Positions 46,848 through 55,271 of a DNA stretch of 64,000 bases are shown one piece after another. The notes beneath the pieces are model-generated. The model saw only the letters and a program-made list of their open reading frames with translations, searched no databases and was not told where the DNA came from. The DNA comes from Anaerostipes butyraticus (lineage in GTDB: Bacteria; Bacillota; Clostridia; Lachnospirales; Lachnospiraceae), in assembly GCF_016586355.1 (NCBI RefSeq), contig NZ_BLYI01000027.1:1-64000 (forward strand), in the 5' to 3' direction. A program made the translations under genes and the position numbers. Positions within the stretch are counted from its first letter, which is position 1; the number at the start of each line of letters is the position of its first letter.

Positions 46848-48452
46848 TTATCCTAAGATTCCTGCAAATCCGCATAACAGTCCAATAATAGTTGTTACGA
46901 GAAGCATTTTTACGAACTTGCCTCCCTTTGACATATAATTAAATCCACACCAGCAGAAAATCATCATCAATGCACCTGGCAGAGCTTCATCTAAGAATCC
47001 CTGAATCGTATAGTCATTGGTAATTCGGAAGACCGCATTGATATGTGCATTGCTCGCTGTCATAACTCCCATCATCGTAAATCCAATGACGCTGACTGCC
47101 AGCAGAATTTTCTGGAAAATCCCTTTTTGAAGAAGCTGTATAATAGACTGCCCTCCCAGATTATATCCAATCAGATGTGAGAACCAGCCAATCACGTTGG
47201 CCAAAATTCCCCACAGCATAATTCCAAATGCAGCATACCAGTGTCCGGCGATCGCTCCGGCAATGCAGATAGATTTTATAATAGAAATTGCAGTTGTCCA
47301 GAAAATAGAATCTCCCAATCCGGCCATCGGTCCCATCAGTGATGTTTCCATTGTAATAATATCCTGGCCCTCAATCGGCGCACCTTTTGATTTCTCTTCT
47401 TCCATTGCCAAAGATAAGCCATGAATACATGCTCCCATACAAGGCTCTGTAATAAACGGGGTCAGATGCCGGAGCATTGCTTCCTGGTATCCGTCTGGAT
47501 CATTCTTATATAATTTCTCCAGTGCCGGCTTCATAATATACATATATCCAACACCAAAGAAATACTCAAGACTCTGAGATTCACGGAACCATAATAACGT
47601 TCTCATGTAAAGACGCGCATGATCTCTGATGGTCAGCTCACTCTTGGAACTGTCTACCTTCATCAGTGCTTTAAAGTCGATATCAAGTCCCTCGGATGAC
47701 TCGTCCGGATTACTTGTAAATCTCATATAAAACAGTGCAAAGATAACAGCGAAAACTAAGATTGTCAGAGTTGTCCATCCGCATAAAGTGGACATGTAAT
47801 AGCCTATGATAAAGAAAGGATACAATTCTTTACGTCCCATCATGGCACAGCATAAAATCAAACCAAGCGCAGGAAGCAGTCCTCCAACAACTGTAAATCC
47901 ATTCATAATCCATTCTGGCAGTTTTGACACAATATCGCCCATCTGTGTTCCACCAAAATAGATCAATAAAGTCAGTGGAACCGCACGCACTATGTATGCA
48001 ACCACCCATGGTCCCGCAAAAGCATCAATCCAGAGACTTTTATACTTTCTTTCCTTGATTCGTCTTTCCGCATCTCTGTGCCAGTAGGAGTTAATCAATC
48101 GGCGAAACGTGTCCACGAAAGATCCAACCAGACCAAAGGCGGTTGCAACAACCAGTGCCGTATTGGCATCCCAGTTAAATTTCAGGGCAATCGGAATGGC
48201 AATGATACTTGCAAGAGATACATCAGATCCCAGATTTCCTCCGACAGAATTCGCTCCGATAAACACCAGCCCAATGGTACCTCCAAGATACAATCCCTGC
48301 TGAACATCGCCGTACGCAAGGCCAAGAACAAATCCGACCAGTACTGAATCCTGCCATGTTGCCCAGGAATTCAGCGGTGCAATACAAAAATCCATCCAGG
48401 TAAACCAGTAAAAGGTTCCCAGTAAAAACGCTTCTAATAAAGTAAATTCCAT
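46848..48452 (-). CDS. Fused PTS EIIC-EIID, mannose family
   Basis: The 534-residue protein joins two normally separate membrane subunits. Residues about 1-250 are EIIC-like (LGLAYGDVQQGLYLGGTIGL, AIPIALKFNWDANTAL). Residues about 270-534 are EIID-like (LYMRTLLWFRESQSLEYFFG, LRHLTPFITEPCMGACIHGL, SLMGPMAGLGDSIFW). A charged linker (NPDESSEGLDIDFK) connects them. Such a joined pair is uncommon; ManY and ManZ are usually separate. Confidence 0.88.
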   Translation of the reverse strand: MEFTLLEAFLLGTFYWFTWMDFCIAPLNSWATWQDSVLVGFVLGLAYGDVQQGLYLGGTIGLVFIGANSVGGNLGSDVSLASIIAIPIALKFNWDANTALVVATAFGLVGSFVDTFRRLINSYWHRDAERRIKERKYKSLWIDAFAGPWVVAYIVRAVPLTLLIYFGGTQMGDIVSKLPEWIMNGFTVVGGLLPALGLILCCAMMGRKELYPFFIIGYYMSTLCGWTTLTILVFAVIFALFYMRFTSNPDESSEGLDIDFKALMKVDSSKSELTIRDHARLYMRTLLWFRESQSLEYFFGVGYMYIMKPALEKLYKNDPDGYQEAMLRHLTPFITEPCMGACIHGLSLAMEEEKSKGAPIEGQDIITMETSLMGPMAGLGDSIFWTTAISIIKSICIAGAIAGHWYAAFGIMLWGILANVIGWFSHLIGYNLGGQSIIQLLQKGIFQKILLAVSVIGFTMMGVMTASNAHINAVFRITNDYTIQGFLDEALPGALMMIFCWCGFNYMSKGGKFVKMLLVTTIIGLLCGFAGILG

Positions 48453-48482
48453 AGTTTTTCCTCCAAATATTTTTTAACAGTT

Positions 48483-49190
48483 TCAGCGTTCCGTACTTTT
48501 TATCGGCTCACCCCCTCTTCTCCCGAGCAGGCATCCCGGCAGTTTCAAAATCAGGGAAAGAATACTCCGGATTCCTTTCCACAAAACTGCCCATTCGGCA
48601 AATTCTATGCTCCGATAGAACCTCTCTGCCTCTTTCTCTTCTTTTTTTCCTAAAGAGTCATGGCTTTTTATAAACATCATGGCTTCTTTTGTGATCGTCA
48701 TTTCTATCCCTGTATTCAGCAGCTGATAACCCAGAAATATCAGAATCTCAATTCCTGCTGCTGTTATCCACATTCTGTTTCGTAAAAGAATCCCTGCCAG
48801 CAAAAGCACCAGCATGACCGGTCCTGATATCCTCAGCAGCATTAAAAAAGCTGTTTTCAAAGCATACAGTTTTTTCTTCTTTTGTCCTCTGATCCCAAAA
48901 ACAATCTGACGCAGCGCATGACAGTAAAAATAAAGAGAGGATGAATTTTTACTCAATGAGCATATGTTCAATGTTTCACTTTTTATATCGTAATAATCAA
49001 ACATACTGTGAAAATCGTATTTTATTTTCATCTTTCCGCCCATCTCTTTCAGAAACAATCGGACTGCCTGTTCTCCTGTCTGTCCCTTTGTTCCGTAATC
49101 CATGACCTCTTCTGTTATTTTCCTTATTCTCCTGTCACAAAGCAGCGAGATCAGAACTCCTGCCCATATAAAAATCAGGATTATTTCCAT
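48483..49190 (-). CDS. YugP-like membrane protein lacking the zinc-protease motif
   Basis: The ATG at 49190 has AAAAGGGTGAG ahead. The 235-residue protein has an N-terminal helix, then TGEQAVRLFLKEMGG, FDYYDIKSETLNIC and a helix pair. This order matches YugP-type putative neutral zinc metallopeptidases (TG..VA, DHYDP, HExxHA). Where YugP proteins have HEVGHAIQ, this one reads CHALRQIVFG, so zinc binding seems lost. Similarity is by eye, so the assignment is moderate. It sits between EIIA and EIICD. Confidence 0.5.
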   Translation of the reverse strand: MEIILIFIWAGVLISLLCDRRIRKITEEVMDYGTKGQTGEQAVRLFLKEMGGKMKIKYDFHSMFDYYDIKSETLNICSLSKNSSSLYFYCHALRQIVFGIRGQKKKKLYALKTAFLMLLRISGPVMLVLLLAGILLRNRMWITAAGIEILIFLGYQLLNTGIEMTITKEAMMFIKSHDSLGKKEEKEAERFYRSIEFAEWAVLWKGIRSILSLILKLPGCLLGRRGGEPIKSTER

Positions 49191-49211
49191 ATTTCTCACC
49201 CTTTTCACATA

Positions 49212-49652
49212 TCACTGTTCATTCCACTGCTTCCCTATATTTATGACAGCCTCTTTTCCCATTTTCGTAATCTCTTCGATCATATCGGAATCATTATTCT
49301 GTCTTGCATTCACCGCTGCCATCAGCATTCCCAGATTCATTCCGGATACCGCTCTTATTTCTTTGCTGTTCTCCAGGAAATACTGTATTACCTGGTTGAA
49401 AGGACTTCCCCCGAAAATATCCATTAAAAACACGGATTTTTCCGGCATGGCTTCCGCAATTTCTGCTATCCTCTTTCTGTATTCTTCCGTATGGTCGCCT
49501 TCTTCCAGTTCCAATGCCGTTACGTTCTCAACAGTTCCTAACACCATCTCCATGGTTCCTAATAATCCGGAAGCCAGCGGACCGTGGCTTAAAAGAATAA
49601 TTCCCGGAATATCAGATTGGATTTCATTGATTTTTGTTCCTGTTTCTTTCAT
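49212..49652 (-). CDS. PTS EIIA, mannose/fructose family
   Basis: A 146-residue single EIIA domain with the phospho-His in GIILLSHGPLASGLLGTMEM near 21 and FLMDIFGGSPFNQVIQYFL near 75-93. It takes phosphate from HPr and hands it to EIIB. First gene of the operon, 74 bp downstream of a consensus promoter. Confidence 0.88.
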   Translation of the reverse strand: MKETGTKINEIQSDIPGIILLSHGPLASGLLGTMEMVLGTVENVTALELEEGDHTEEYRKRIAEIAEAMPEKSVFLMDIFGGSPFNQVIQYFLENSKEIRAVSGMNLGMLMAAVNARQNNDSDMIEEITKMGKEAVINIGKQWNEQ

Positions 49653-49702
49653 GTTTCACTCCTTTTCTTTCTTACTGTTTATCATTTCCATTTCTTAAGT
49701 TT

Positions 49703-49731
49703 ATTATAGATTTGTTATGAGCGATTGTCAA
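49703..49731 (-). promoter_or_regulatory. Consensus promoter of the mannose-type PTS operon
   Basis: On the minus strand a perfect TTGACA (49726-49731) and perfect TATAAT (49703-49708) are separated by 17 bp. A TGAGCG box (49718-49723) lies between them, where a bound DeoR protein would block RNA polymerase. Confidence 0.88.
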
Positions 49732-49849
49732 TCACATATTTCGCTCATTTTGCCATTATTATGATTATTTTGAGCGTTATTTTTGCAATATGAGCGTTTT
49801 GTGTTGACTTTTCCATCATTTTTGATATTATATATAATATAAATGAGCG
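49718..49849. promoter_or_regulatory. Five TGAGCG boxes, candidate DeoR operators
   Basis: TGAGCG (or its complement) occurs at 49718-49723, 49742-49747 (reverse), 49771-49776, 49791-49796 and 49844-49849. They span the whole divergent region between EIIA and the second DeoR gene and touch both promoters. DeoR-family operators are often arrays of short repeats like this. Confidence 0.7.
49804..49832 (+). promoter_or_regulatory. Promoter of the second DeoR regulator
   Basis: TTGACT (49804-49809) is followed 16-17 bp later by TATTAT/ATTATA (49826-49832). A TGAGCG box follows just downstream at 49844, suggesting autoregulation. Confidence 0.6.
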
Positions 49850-49873
49850 ATAACAATAGGAGGTATGACTATT

Positions 49874-50659
49874 TTGAACAATCGAAGACGCAACGCCGTC
49901 CTGCAATATATAAATGAACATAGAAAAGTTGTTTTCTCAGAATTATATCTGACATTTGATGTGTCTCCAGCCACTATGAGGAGGGACTTAACGGCATTGG
50001 AACAGAAAGGTCTGATCAAACGAACTCATGGCGGAGCCGAATCTCTTTCACCGGATTCGGAATCCTCTGCTTTTCCCAAAATCGACCGCAGAATCGGCCA
50101 GTGTGTCGCAGAGAAAGAATCCATTGCTCATTACGCTCTGGATCTGATCCAGGATGGATCTTCTATCATATTAGATGCGTCTACAACATGCCTCACACTG
50201 GCGCAGACAATTAAAAATACAAAGCTGCATCTGACAATCATTACAAACTATTTTGAAATTGCAAACATTCTGCTGAATACAGACACCATTGATATGTTAT
50301 TTATTGGAGGATATGTACGAAAAGGATATTCTTCTACTTCCGGGATCATTGCAGAAGATAATCTTATGGATATGAACGCTGATATTGGTTTTATCGGTGT
50401 AGATGGCATAACGCCTGAGAAGGGATTATCAAACAATCAGCTGGATGTGATTGAATGGAAAAAACTGATCATAAAGAATTCCGGTGTTACTTATGTCCTG
50501 GCAGACCATACAAAATTCCATGCGGCTGCAATCCTTCAGATTGCGCCCTTATCTGATATTACAAATGTTATAACTGATGAAAAATTGCCCGATGAGCTAT
50601 TGGATCGATTTGGAGAAGAAAAAAATAAAATCATACGGCTACATGGAAAACCGCATTAA
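49874..50659 (+). CDS. DeoR-family sugar-operon regulator (paralogue 2)
   Basis: The TTG at 49874 lies 10 bp after AGGAGG. It gives MNNRRRNAVLQYINEH, matching its paralogue's start; an ATG three codons earlier is too close to the site. The 261-residue protein has the DeoR HTH (VVFSELYLTFDVSPATMRRDL, KRTHGGAE) and sensing domain (ILDASTTCLTLAQTI, TPEKGLSNNQLDVI, VLADHTKFHA). It is divergent from the PTS operon and likely its main repressor. Confidence 0.92.
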   Translation: MNNRRRNAVLQYINEHRKVVFSELYLTFDVSPATMRRDLTALEQKGLIKRTHGGAESLSPDSESSAFPKIDRRIGQCVAEKESIAHYALDLIQDGSSIILDASTTCLTLAQTIKNTKLHLTIITNYFEIANILLNTDTIDMLFIGGYVRKGYSSTSGIIAEDNLMDMNADIGFIGVDGITPEKGLSNNQLDVIEWKKLIIKNSGVTYVLADHTKFHAAAILQIAPLSDITNVITDEKLPDELLDRFGEEKNKIIRLHGKPH

Positions 50660-50664
50660 TTGAA

Positions 50665-50688
50665 AAGGAGAGGCTCGAACCTCTCCTT
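50665..50688. terminator. Bidirectional terminator between deoR paralogue 2 and the hydrolase remnant
   Basis: A perfect 9-bp stem (AAGGAGAGG / CCTCTCCTT) with a 6-nt loop, followed by ATTATT on the plus strand. Confidence 0.75.
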
Positions 50689-50695
50689 ATTATTC

Positions 50696-51424
50696 TCAAT
50701 CGATTCCTGACAGAGCATTTATAAATTCCGTGATAATCCGGGCAGCCGCTTCGGTATTCGACACGATTGCCGGATGTCCTCCTGTCGGAAAGAGATATAC
50801 ATGTCCGTTTTGAACCTGCTGCTTTATCTGTTCATATTCCTCTGCCAGATTGCTCCGGACCATAGGATCTTCCAGGCTTCCCAGAAATAAAACAGGAACC
50901 TCCAGATGATCCAGTGATTTTTGAAACAGGGGAAGTTTTCTCTCTGCGCATTCCATCAATGCTTTCGTGTCCAGGTCAACCACCTTTTCCCAGTCATCTC
51001 CCTGGCACCATTCATAAAACTGCCTTGCAGATGCATCATTTTTTGCAAAAGTTCTCTCGGCGATCAGTTTCTCTGCGAAATCATCTGCAAGCGTTCTGCC
51101 ATCAAAACTGTCCGCAGCAACACTTTTTATCAAATCCGGTCGTTCCATTGCCGCATTGACAGCCGTCCAGGCGCCGCCGCTTGTGCCGGCAAGATTTACT
51201 TTCTGATACTTTAAATGCTCGATCAGTCCAATTACCTGTTTTGCCTGATTCATCCATACATCTGCCGGAAATTCATCCACTCTGTCTGATTTTCCATTTC
51301 CGAGAAAATCCATCAAAATCACCTTAAAATTGTCCTGATACAAAGGAAGCAGCACCTCAAACATTACAGAAGATGCCCATAATCTCTTCCTCCTTTTTCT
51401 CTGCTTCTTAACATTAATTTTCAA
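50696..51424 (-). pseudogene. Alpha/beta hydrolase missing its N-terminal part
   Basis: The frame has a family-like core: FKVILMDFLGNGKSD, nucleophile elbow AGTSGGAWTAV with Ser, PVLFLGSLEDPMV (Asp) and PTGGHPAIV (His). The usual first strands with the HG oxyanion region are absent, replaced by a basic stretch (VKKQRKRRKRLW). AAAGGAGG followed after 8 bp by ATG lies in a different frame, which stops after seven codons. The simplest reading is a small out-of-frame deletion near the 5' end. Confidence 0.6.
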
Positions 51425-52388
51425 TCAGATATTCTGCCACATGCTCATCTGTGATCAGAACGTTCACCAGTTTTTCTCTCAGTACGGCGCGGATTGCTTC
51501 TTTTTTCCGCATCCCATATGCGACACCGATCCGAATCGGGATCTTCTTGAAATCTTCCAGGCGGATGCAGGTAAGTCTGCCCTCATAGGAATCGTCTATG
51601 ACCTTTCCGTCGGCATCAATAATATGAAGCAGGAATTCTCCGATTCCTCCTTTTGCTCTCAGACGGTCGTACTCACTCTCGTCTGCAATCCCTACGTTAG
51701 CCCCGAAAGAATCTTTATCCAGTGTGCCGATTCCCGTCACTGCCATATCCACATTCTGAATCTTTGTCATAGTCTCCCTGATGCAGGGTTCTTCCAAAAG
51801 TTCCCTGCGGATTTTTTCGGAGGACACGATCGGCGGCACCGTAAAATGATAACTGTGTCCATGGAACAGTTCTGCGATCATTTCCACATTTTGGTTGGAA
51901 TAAGCAATCCGGTCTTTTTCGTCTGTATCCGGAGGCATATTATACTCCGCAAACAGCGGCAGCACTTCGATTCCTTTTGTATTCAGAAATTTCAGCCGGA
52001 CATCCTCTTTCATGCAGTCTGCGATTCCATACAATGTATGCCCATTAGAAAAAGCAATCGACATTTTCTTCTTTAGTACCCTCAGGATATAATCGGCCGC
52101 ATAGGAGGCAATCTCTTTCCCCATGTCTCCGTCTGATTTTTCACACACAATGACGGCTTCTTTCAATCCGTATTTTTCCTCCAGAAGTTTCTCCTCTCCC
52201 GGTTCGATATCGTCCGGATAGTTTACTTTGAATTCAATATAGCCTCTCTGCCTGGCCTGGGCTACCGTTCTTGATATGGTCGTCCTGGAAACGCCCAGTT
52301 TCTTCGCGATTTCTACCTGGGATAATCCCTGGATATAATGCATTTCCACTACTTTGACAATAAATCTTTCCTCTCGCAATATGTCCAC
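51414..52388 (-). CDS. SorC-family sugar-binding transcriptional regulator
   Basis: The 324-residue protein has an N-terminal HTH (LSQVEIAKKLGVSRTTISRTV near 25-45) and a C-terminal SorC/DeoR sugar-phosphate-binding domain (MSIAFSNGHTLYGIAD, GANVGIADESEY). It has its own consensus promoter. It lies downstream of the aldolase and dehydrogenase genes on the same strand and probably controls them in response to their substrate. Confidence 0.88.
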   Translation of the reverse strand: MDILREERFIVKVVEMHYIQGLSQVEIAKKLGVSRTTISRTVAQARQRGYIEFKVNYPDDIEPGEEKLLEEKYGLKEAVIVCEKSDGDMGKEIASYAADYILRVLKKKMSIAFSNGHTLYGIADCMKEDVRLKFLNTKGIEVLPLFAEYNMPPDTDEKDRIAYSNQNVEMIAELFHGHSYHFTVPPIVSSEKIRRELLEEPCIRETMTKIQNVDMAVTGIGTLDKDSFGANVGIADESEYDRLRAKGGIGEFLLHIIDADGKVIDDSYEGRLTCIRLEDFKKIPIRIGVAYGMRKKEAIRAVLREKLVNVLITDEHVAEYLIEN

Positions 52389-52411
52389 CTTCCACTCGTA
52401 TCATTTCTATC

Positions 52412-52440
52412 AGTATAAGCAGAGACAGAAGCATTGTCAA
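52412..52440 (-). promoter_or_regulatory. Promoter of the SorC regulator gene
   Basis: On the minus strand TTGACA (52435-52440) and TATACT (52412-52417) are 17 bp apart, just past the dehydrogenase stop codon. Confidence 0.75.
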
Positions 52441-52442
52441 AT

Positions 52443-53489
52443 CTAATCCAGGAGAACGCTGACCCGGTATCTTCCCGGTTCGCTGGCATAAGCGTAGGCT
52501 TCCTGAATCTGATCCAGCCGGAATGTTTTCTCCTCAATCAATTTGGAAACGTCGATAATGCCTGAACTAAGCGCCCTGGCTGCTTCTTCAAAATCTCTGT
52601 TATCTGCTCCGAAAGTTCCCAGAACTTCCATTCTGCGGTAATGCACGGTATTGGAGTCAATCTCGATCTCCGGCGCCGGATAACCCGCGGCAAACAGGAG
52701 AATTCTTCCATCTTTTTCTTTCAGCATGGAAAGGCCCTGCTGATTGGCGCTGGTAGCTCCGACCGCAACGATGACCGCATCGGCTCCTTCTCCGTCAGTG
52801 AGCTTTTTCACCGCCTCCACCGGATCCTGTCTGCTGCAGTCAATGACTTCAAATCCCATAGAGCGGGCGGTTTCTATTTTTTTCTCCAGCATTTCAGATA
52901 CAATGACGCGGCATCCATAGGCTTTTGCCGCCTGAGCATTGATTAATCCCATGGTTCCGGCGCCGATGACAACAACCGTCTCAAAAGGTTTTACTCTCAG
53001 TTTTTTCATTCCGTGGAGCACGGTTGCCAAAGGTTCCAGGAACCCTGCTTCTGACGGTTTCACGCTGGATCTGATCTTAAATAATTCATTGATTGATTTT
53101 ACCGTATAATCAGAAAATCCAAAAAATCCCCACTTATATCCATCTTCCGTATCACTGGCATATTCATCGCACTGATTTGGCTCTCCGTTTCTGCAGGCTG
53201 CGCAGTGTCCGCATCCCGGATATCCTGCAGCGACCAGATCGCCCGGAACCAGATCCCTTACTTTTGCTCCTGTTTCCTTCACAATTCCCGCTGCCTCATG
53301 ACCGCCTGCCATAGGATACCCCTGATGCTCTCTGAGTCCCAGCCACTGCTGATAATCGGTCGTACAGATATTACAGGCTTTCATATCCAGCAGCACATCG
53401 TAATCTCCCAGTTCCGGAAGAGGTCTTTCTCTGACCTCCGCTGTTCCTTTTTTCGTCAGACACGCAAATCTCATTTTCCTATCGCTCAT
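52443..53489 (-). CDS. Zinc-dependent medium-chain alcohol/polyol dehydrogenase
   Basis: The start at 53489 has AGGAAGGTGA 6 bp ahead; a longer reading runs into the upstream gene's end. The 348-residue MDR protein has the catalytic zinc set (CNICTTDYQQ, GGHEAAG), the structural zinc Cys cluster (CGHCAACRNGEPNQC near 88-102) and the NAD loop VIGAGTMGLINAQ near 165. Pattern fits sorbitol/threonine dehydrogenase-like enzymes that oxidise a secondary alcohol. It follows an aldolase gene by 13 bp. Confidence 0.88.
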   Translation of the reverse strand: MSDRKMRFACLTKKGTAEVRERPLPELGDYDVLLDMKACNICTTDYQQWLGLREHQGYPMAGGHEAAGIVKETGAKVRDLVPGDLVAAGYPGCGHCAACRNGEPNQCDEYASDTEDGYKWGFFGFSDYTVKSINELFKIRSSVKPSEAGFLEPLATVLHGMKKLRVKPFETVVVIGAGTMGLINAQAAKAYGCRVIVSEMLEKKIETARSMGFEVIDCSRQDPVEAVKKLTDGEGADAVIVAVGATSANQQGLSMLKEKDGRILLFAAGYPAPEIEIDSNTVHYRRMEVLGTFGADNRDFEEAARALSSGIIDVSKLIEEKTFRLDQIQEAYAYASEPGRYRVSVLLD

Positions 53490-53502
53490 ATCATTCACCT
53501 TC

Positions 53503-54384
53503 CTACTGATCTTTTCCGTCGCTTCCAAATAATTTTATATAATGCTGCACTTTCGCTTTATATCCTTCGGCTGCCGCAGCGTCCGCATCCCACATATTAG
53601 CGGAAGGATTTCCAAATTCACCAAGTTCCCTGTTTTTTTCCATACTCTCAAAATCCACGCCAAGATACTTTTTCATGGATTCCAGTCCTGCATTGCTCAG
53701 ATCTGTACAAAGATTGACTTTCTGAATTCCTGTACGAACCGCCCTGGCAAGATTATCATCTCCGGTTCCTGAGCCTCCGTGCAGAACAAGCGGAATATCC
53801 ACCAGCCGGTCCAGCTCTGCCAGAAGTTCAAAGTCCAGCTTCGGAGTTCCTTTATAGGTTCCGTGTGATGTTCCCACAGATACTGCAAGACAGTCAACTC
53901 CCGTCTGTTCTACATATTTTACTGCTTCTTCCTTATTGGTCAGTCCAGCATCTCTTGTGGCTTCATACTCATATCCCTGTCCCACATGACCAAGTTCCGC
54001 TTCCACGGAGACTCCCAGGGCATGGGCAGTCTTAACGATTTCCGCAACTTCTCTGACATTTTCTTCAAAAGGGAGAGTCGAGCGGTCCACCATAACAGAA
54101 CTGAATCCAAGCCGGAGCGCCTGAATGATTTCCTCATAATCTCCGCCGTGATCCAGATTCAGCGCCGCTGTCACATCCGGAAATTTCTTTTCGTAAAAAC
54201 GTACCGCATCCACTGTTTCTTCTATTTTATGGATTGCTGCCACATCCAGTATGACCGGCGCCTTTAATTCCTGCGCGGCCTCATATGCAGCCTTTACCGT
54301 ATTGAGACTCCATACATTGGGAGCCGCAACTCCATACCGTTCCTTTTTTGCCCGGCAAAGCAATGTTCCCATGTCTATGATCAT
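53503..54384 (-). CDS. Class II fructose/tagatose-bisphosphate-type aldolase
   Basis: The ATG at 54384 has AAGGAGG 7 bp upstream. The 293-residue zinc aldolase has ALNLDHGGDYEEI near 73, FSSVMVDRSTLPFEENV near 93, VEAELGHVGQGYEYE near 130, SVGTSHGTYKG near 172 and LVLHGGSGTGDDNL near 203. It cleaves a ketose phosphate. With the dehydrogenase and SorC regulator it looks like a polyol or ketose pathway, but no transporter is encoded beside it. Confidence 0.87.
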   Translation of the reverse strand: MIIDMGTLLCRAKKERYGVAAPNVWSLNTVKAAYEAAQELKAPVILDVAAIHKIEETVDAVRFYEKKFPDVTAALNLDHGGDYEEIIQALRLGFSSVMVDRSTLPFEENVREVAEIVKTAHALGVSVEAELGHVGQGYEYEATRDAGLTNKEEAVKYVEQTGVDCLAVSVGTSHGTYKGTPKLDFELLAELDRLVDIPLVLHGGSGTGDDNLARAVRTGIQKVNLCTDLSNAGLESMKKYLGVDFESMEKNRELGEFGNPSANMWDADAAAAEGYKAKVQHYIKLFGSDGKDQ

Positions 54385-54398
54385 CGTCATTCCTCCTT

Positions 54399-54480
54399 TC
54401 GAAATGTGTATTAATTTCTTTATAATGTAATTATGTATCAATTTTTATCTGCTGTCAATTCCTTTTTGCGAAATGTTTAA
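54399..54480. promoter_or_regulatory. Promoter and direct repeats upstream of the second aldolase
   Basis: On the minus strand TTGACA (54453-54458) and CATAAT (54430-54435) are 17 bp apart. Two direct repeats, TCGAAATGTGTA (54399-54410) and GCGAAATGTTTA (54469-54480), flank this promoter and are candidate SorC binding sites. Confidence 0.55.
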
Positions 54481-54541
54481 AATATATGATAAAATTACTC
54501 AAAAAGAAAGATTTTTCCACATTGCATTTTACCCGGATGAT

Positions 54542-54570
54542 TTGAACTCTGCGGCGGGGAGCTGTATAAT
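54542..54570 (+). promoter_or_regulatory. Promoter of the Crp/Fnr regulator gene
   Basis: TTGAAC (54542-54547) and TATAAT (54565-54570) are 17 bp apart, 38 bp ahead of the start codon. Confidence 0.75.
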
Positions 54571-54608
54571 AGATGTCAGCAATATTTTCATTTCAGGAGG
54601 ACTGCACC

Positions 54609-55271
54609 ATGGAATTCAAAGATTACTTCCCTGTATGGGATCAGTTAACCGCAGAACAGAAAAAAAAACTGTCCGAGCATATAATCTGCCGGACAGCCAA
54701 GAAGGGTGACGTCATACACAGCGGAGATTCTGACTGCCTGGGGCTGCTGCTGATCCGAAAAGGACAGCTGCGGGCTTTTATCCTGTCTGATGAAGGCCGT
54801 GAGATTACCATTTACCGGCTTCTCGACATGGACATCTGCCTGTTTTCCGCTTCCTGTATGATGCACAGTATTCAATTTGAAATTACGATCGAAGCAGAGA
54901 AAGATACCGATTTCTGGATCATTCCTGCTGATGTTTATAAAGAAATTATGGCGCAGTCCGCTCCGCTGGCTAATTATACTAATGAAATCATGGCTGCCCG
55001 GTTTTCCGAAGTCATGTGGCTGATTGAACAGATTTTATGGAAAAGTTTTGACAAACGTCTTGCCCGCTTTCTTCTGGATGAATCATCCCTGGAAGGAAGC
55101 TCTGTCTTAAAAATCACTCATGAAACCATTGGCAATCATCTCGGATCTGCCAGAGAAGTTGTAACACGAATGCTGCGCTATTTTCAAAACGAAGGCATAG
55201 TAAAACTTTCCCGGGGGAAAATAGAAATTCTGTCACCGCATAGGCTGGAATCACTCTGCAGTGATCTATGA
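54609..55271 (+). CDS. Crp/Fnr-family transcriptional regulator
   Basis: The ATG at 54609 has AGGAGG 8 bp upstream. The 220-residue protein has an N-terminal cyclic-nucleotide-type beta-roll (GDVIHSGDSDCLGLLLIRKG, GREITIYRLLDMDICLF) and a C-terminal winged helix (ITHETIGNHLGSAREVVTRML). It lacks an FNR-type N-terminal Cys cluster, so the signal is unclear. Its 3' end overlaps the convergent CoA-disulfide reductase gene by 6 bp. A palindrome upstream of trxA suggests it activates that operon. Confidence 0.88.
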   Translation: MEFKDYFPVWDQLTAEQKKKLSEHIICRTAKKGDVIHSGDSDCLGLLLIRKGQLRAFILSDEGREITIYRLLDMDICLFSASCMMHSIQFEITIEAEKDTDFWIIPADVYKEIMAQSAPLANYTNEIMAARFSEVMWLIEQILWKSFDKRLARFLLDESSLEGSSVLKITHETIGNHLGSAREVVTRMLRYFQNEGIVKLSRGKIEILSPHRLESLCSDL

